A stretch of DNA of 64,000 nucleotides from positions 1-64,000 of the forward strand of contig CAJNOL010000453.1 of assembly GCA_905250125.1 (NCBI GenBank), in the 5' to 3' direction. A program made the translations under genes and the position numbers. A model generated the notes under the pieces. The model did no database searches. It saw only the letters and a program-made list of their open reading frames with translations, and was not told where the DNA came from. Below, piece after piece: positions 60,132-64,000 of this stretch; positions within the stretch are counted from its first letter, which is position 1; each line of letters opens with the position of its first letter. This stretch comes from Rotaria sordida. Lineage: Eukaryota; Rotifera; Eurotatoria; Philodinida; Philodinidae.

Positions 60132-61827
60132 TTTAAAACATATATCGTTTTTAAAAGTCTTTTTATTTTCAATTCAAATATAATCACATATTTGAGTAAT
60201 TTAAAATGCTAATCATCGATTATGTAGTTAGAATGGTTCTAAAAAATTTGATTTTAGAAAGGACTGATACCAGTTCTTTACCGTTCTTCTGAAGCATCTC
60301 ACTCTTTAGTAGGAGTTGTCCGTATGCGCAAAAATCAACAAAGATATTCTACGTCTTGGAAAAAATGTATGAATATTTTTTCTATTGACAAAAAATTTTA
60401 TATAGCGATGTAGCTGAGATTCTACTCTATTGAGCTATGTAAAAATACACTATTCTTTCAATTCTTTTTCTTTCCTGTCGTTTTCTAATTCTATCAATCT
60501 GATTCAAATATGCGACATTTTCGGACGAAATCGGAAATAAACACGTAGTTGCTACCCGAAAGTCAAAAATCACATAATAATCTTGGAATAAAAAATGTTC
60601 CATATACTCAGCAGTATAACTGGATTTGAACACATGAAGTTATCATGTACTTTTGTCCATAACCTCCACAACTCTAATTTTGCACTGAGATTATTCATTT
60701 TAGACTACTGTTGAAGGAAATGTCAAATCGCTTATATTGTAAATATATGTTTTTATATCTTATTCAACCTTCTAATTATGAATCTTAATTCGATTTGTGT
60801 CCTTGCAAAGCTGTATTTTATTTATTTACGGATTCACAAAAAAAGTAATTCAGTTTGTAGAGAAGTCAACGCTCTATCTGATGAACTTGTCTTCAAAATC
60901 TTGACTCAAATTAAGTAGGCTTAGAAATTCCGAAGAAAAATACTGAATAGATTTTTGAAACTGACCAGAATTACTCTAGAAATGCATAGTTTTAGGATGG
61001 AAAGTATCTGTGGTAGAAGTGTCAGCTCAGTCGGATCATTTTTGCGAGAAAATCGTATTGTGAATGGATGGAAATAGAAGTTTTACAAAAAATAAAATTC
61101 ATTCAAGGACATATCAGAAAATTTCGGGTAAAAATACCTTGATTTTCTTTTCCAATGTTCTATCAATCAGATACTGACTTTCTGAGTTTCAAAAGAGGGG
61201 ACGAACACCATTAAATTTATTTTCTGATAGCGGTTCATACAATTTTCAATGAAAGTTACTGTAGAAACCTATGCTTTTTACGCTGGATGGCGATTCAGTC
61301 TCGAAGACTCATCATACGTACTATCGAGAGACGAAAATAAAAAAAAATTATAATGTAAATATACATTTCTATGAAAATACAAATATTACCTTTTGTTGTA
61401 TTGAACGTCAATACAATACGCTTCCTTGAATTATTCTTTTGCTATCTATTTCACAAATAATATATATGACAAGAAGAAAATATTTTTTGTGCAGAGGTCT
61501 ACAAGCGAACAAACACAACCACGTTCTTTTTCTTTCAGTTTGTGATGCAATGCTTTTTTGTCTCTTATTTCTTTGTTTTACGTTCTATGGTCTATATAAA
61601 AACCGATTGAATATATTGAAGGAAAGAAAAAAAATATTCTTCTTCATGTGTTTCTAGTTATAGAGATAGGTGTACAACACATAAATGAGGCGAGTCAGTT
61701 AATTACTCGCTTTCCTCATGTGATGTATGTTTAATATTTATCAATCGAAAACTATTAGGAAGAAGAAATATTTTTTCTTTCCTTCAATAGATGGGCGTGG
61801 CCAGTCGGACTGGTACAGCAGTTCTTG
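60132..61827. other. Region without recognised gene
   Basis: AT-rich with only short frames. Nothing was recognised. Confidence 0.4.
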
Positions 61828-62470
61828 TTTTTTTTCCTGTAGTTTCAGTGATGTGCAGAAAAGTGTGATTTTTTTTACCGGTTATAGTATACATGTAATA
61901 GTAATGGTCTGATATTGTTTGAGCTCTATGTTTTGTTATGAATGAGAATTGTGAAGTATCTCCTTATAATCATATTATTAAAGATGCTTCGTACGAAATT
62001 TTTTCACTTATATCAATATTAATAAAAATTTGAAACCATATGAAGTATCAGCAACAAAGTTTTATTAGCTAGTATTTAGTTAGAAAGTATAGTTAACGTA
62101 TGACGTTGTACGCTTACGAATCTTTTCGTATATTGGATAGTGTTTACAGAGAAACTATTGATGGCTTTCGTAAGATTACTAATACCGTACACGTTGCTTC
62201 TGTTCAATGTAATCTAAAGTCAACTAAATATCCTATTCAGATGCATACAACATCATATGTTAACTATACTTTCTAACTAAATACTTATTAATAAAACTTT
62301 GTTGCTGATACTTCATATGGTTTCAAATTTTTTAGTAAAATTGATGTAAGGGAAAAAATTTCATACGAAGTATTTTTAATAATATGATTATAAGGAGACA
62401 CTTCACAACTCTCATTACCGATAAAAAATCACACTTTTCTGATACATTGCTAAAACTACAGAAAAAAAAA
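61828..62470. repeat. 0.64-kb palindrome
   Basis: The left arm 61828-62113 pairs with the right arm 62243-62470, with a roughly 60-base segment present only in the left arm (about 61885-61940). The best part (AAACCATATGAAGTATCAGC, then AACAAAGTTTTATTA) is nearly identical. The spacer is about 130 bases. Confidence 0.85.
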
Positions 62471-64000
62471 GAATTGGTGTGTCAATCCAATGAACCATGC
62501 CCGTATATAACTTGGTTTTATGTGCAGCACAGAATACAAAACGAAGAAGAAAGCGACAGAAAAGCATTGTATTAAAAGTAACAGGAAAAGAACATGACTG
62601 TGCTTGTTATTTAGAAATAGCACAACAAGTTTATCAATCTTTTCAACCGTTTACTGAATGCCAATTTGTATGAGTAGTCTCTGGTAGATCCTATCGAAAA
62701 TACTAATATGAAATAATAGAAATGAACTATTATAGAAGTCATTTATTCTGAATTACTTTATAACTCATTCCTGTCATCTAGTGAAAGTTTTCTTATAAAA
62801 ACAGAAATGACACTGCATCTTTCTTTTAATTCATATCGCAGCTCAAGACTCCTGACTCGTGGGAAAATACTTTGAGAAGGAGAAAGAAATCTAGTGCTCA
62901 CTGACGAATAGCATAGTTGATATGCTCAGAGAAAAATAACTTTTACTGAATCCGTATTTTTTTAAATCCCCATATTTGACATAATTAATTCTGTTAGTTT
63001 AAAGACTATCATTTCCTATTTTACACATTTAAAATCATACTACTATCTGTCCAAAATATAATAGTCGTGAATATTTTTGTAATTTAACTCAAGAGCGAAA
63101 AGAGCTAGAAAGCTGCAATTTTCACTATTATGTAGACAATTGAGTGCCCTATCGATTTACTAATGGTGGTGTTCATTACCCACCTTTTGAAAGATTCGGG
63201 TGCAATTTCATTAAGCCTTATGATGACTTGTAGGTTTTCAATGCCAAAAAGATAGTTCAGAGGATTCGCTACAAAATGGCGAATGGTCGATCTCTCTAGC
63301 TATTATGATTCAAATATGGCACACATTTTCCTGAAGCCTATGCAAATGATTTTTCTCAACAGGATAACTTGCGAGTACATACCGTGAAACACGTTATTGA
63401 TCATGGTTTCTTTTGCTGCAATTACTGTTCTGGATTTCTAAGGGTGTGGATGTGGTTGTGAGTCATGAAGAGAAGACCCAGATCCACAACCTAATAATAT
63501 GATGATACAAAGTTGTTTAATGTTTGTATTCTATAAGATTTCGAAAGATTTCTAAGAATTTTGTCGTTCGATTGGAAGAGAACATTTAATGACATATCTT
63601 TCGAAGACAAGATCAATATTTTATTACACTTAGGGTTATCCAAAAGTAGTGCCGGAGGTACTTTTTTTTCTTATAAAAAGTTTGAAAAAATTTTATTTTT
63701 TTATGAACAGATAGAGCGCCTTTCGCTCTATTTTTCTATACTATTTGATCACTATTCAACTAATATCATAATAATAAAATTTCGATATAAGAACTATTTT
63801 TGTTGAAAACTAGCTGGTCGCATTTAGATCATAATGGGTGTGACATAAAAAATGGGACACTTTTGCATTTAATTTTTATCATCACTTAACACGTTGTATT
63901 AAAAAACAAAATATACCACAAGATCCAGTGTGAAGAACTCTACAATTTATAAATGTATTTTATAGTTGCACCTTTTGTTTTCGAAATGGACAAAATTCTG
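62471..64000. other. Region without recognised gene
   Basis: One telomere-like fold-back lies at 63441-63492 (GGGTGTGGATGTGGTTGTG, spacer with GAAGAGAAGAC, then CCAGATCCACAACC). The frame at 63561-63806 does not begin with ATG and is unrecognised. Confidence 0.4.

Noticed and set aside
1-64000. CRISPR arrays, bacterial operons, integrated viral genes, rRNA or tRNA genes
   Set aside because: No regular spacer-repeat arrays, Shine-Dalgarno-led gene chains, viral replication or capsid proteins, or structured RNA genes were seen.

Overview
The window looks like nuclear DNA of a bdelloid rotifer, probably a Rotaria-like (philodinid) species. It is AT-rich and its genes are broken by many 45-100 base GT-AG introns. 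It carries an F-box/LRR-like gene of a type I recognise as greatly expanded in bdelloids, an ADP-ribosyltransferase-TPR fusion gene, and scattered tracts of TGTGGG/CCCACA, the telomeric hexamer described for Adineta vaga. Two 100-N assembly gaps (14596-14695, 35375-35474) break the sequence. I saw no rRNA, tRNA or CRISPR.

Layout. 1-10 kb is gene-poor: telomere-like sequence at the left edge, a small inverted-repeat element, a 1.4-kb element with terminal repeats, and a decayed non-muscle myosin II motor fragment. 10.7-12.5 kb is an intact three-exon F-box gene on the minus strand. 14-25 kb is a graveyard: a 62-base minisatellite, fragments of a titin/twitchin-like FN3/Ig gene, a damaged cyclophilin gene lying between those fragments, a 1.46-kb element with terminal repeats, an NHL-repeat remnant and a TTAA-bounded element. 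26.4-40.8 kb is a compact block of four conserved genes, all on the minus strand and head to tail: PHF10/BAF45a (PBAF subunit), TEDC1 (tubulin epsilon/delta complex), PHB2 (prohibitin-2) and a SENP/Ulp1 SUMO protease. Their exons join in phase, so I could rebuild three complete proteins (622, 300 and 456 residues) and most of TEDC1. 43-51 kb holds an intronless ART-TPR gene, a 69-residue secreted knottin-like peptide and an intact DEG/ENaC channel gene. 53.8-55.2 kb is an intronless GT61 glycosyltransferase. The right end is again gene-poor, with two large palindromes and an acyltransferase-3 remnant.

Three patterns run across the window. (1) Fold-back structures are very frequent, including a 1.2-kb palindrome, and several lie in the few long introns of conserved genes. 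(2) Telomere-like G/T-rich tracts recur as fold-backs around a short CTTCTCTATTCAC-like spacer. (3) Five genes carry a 3' splice-acceptor-like TAG 1-29 bases before the ATG, which fits spliced-leader trans-splicing as known from bdelloids; gaps of 113 and 175 bases between genes in the 26-40 kb block raise the possibility of operon-like transcription.
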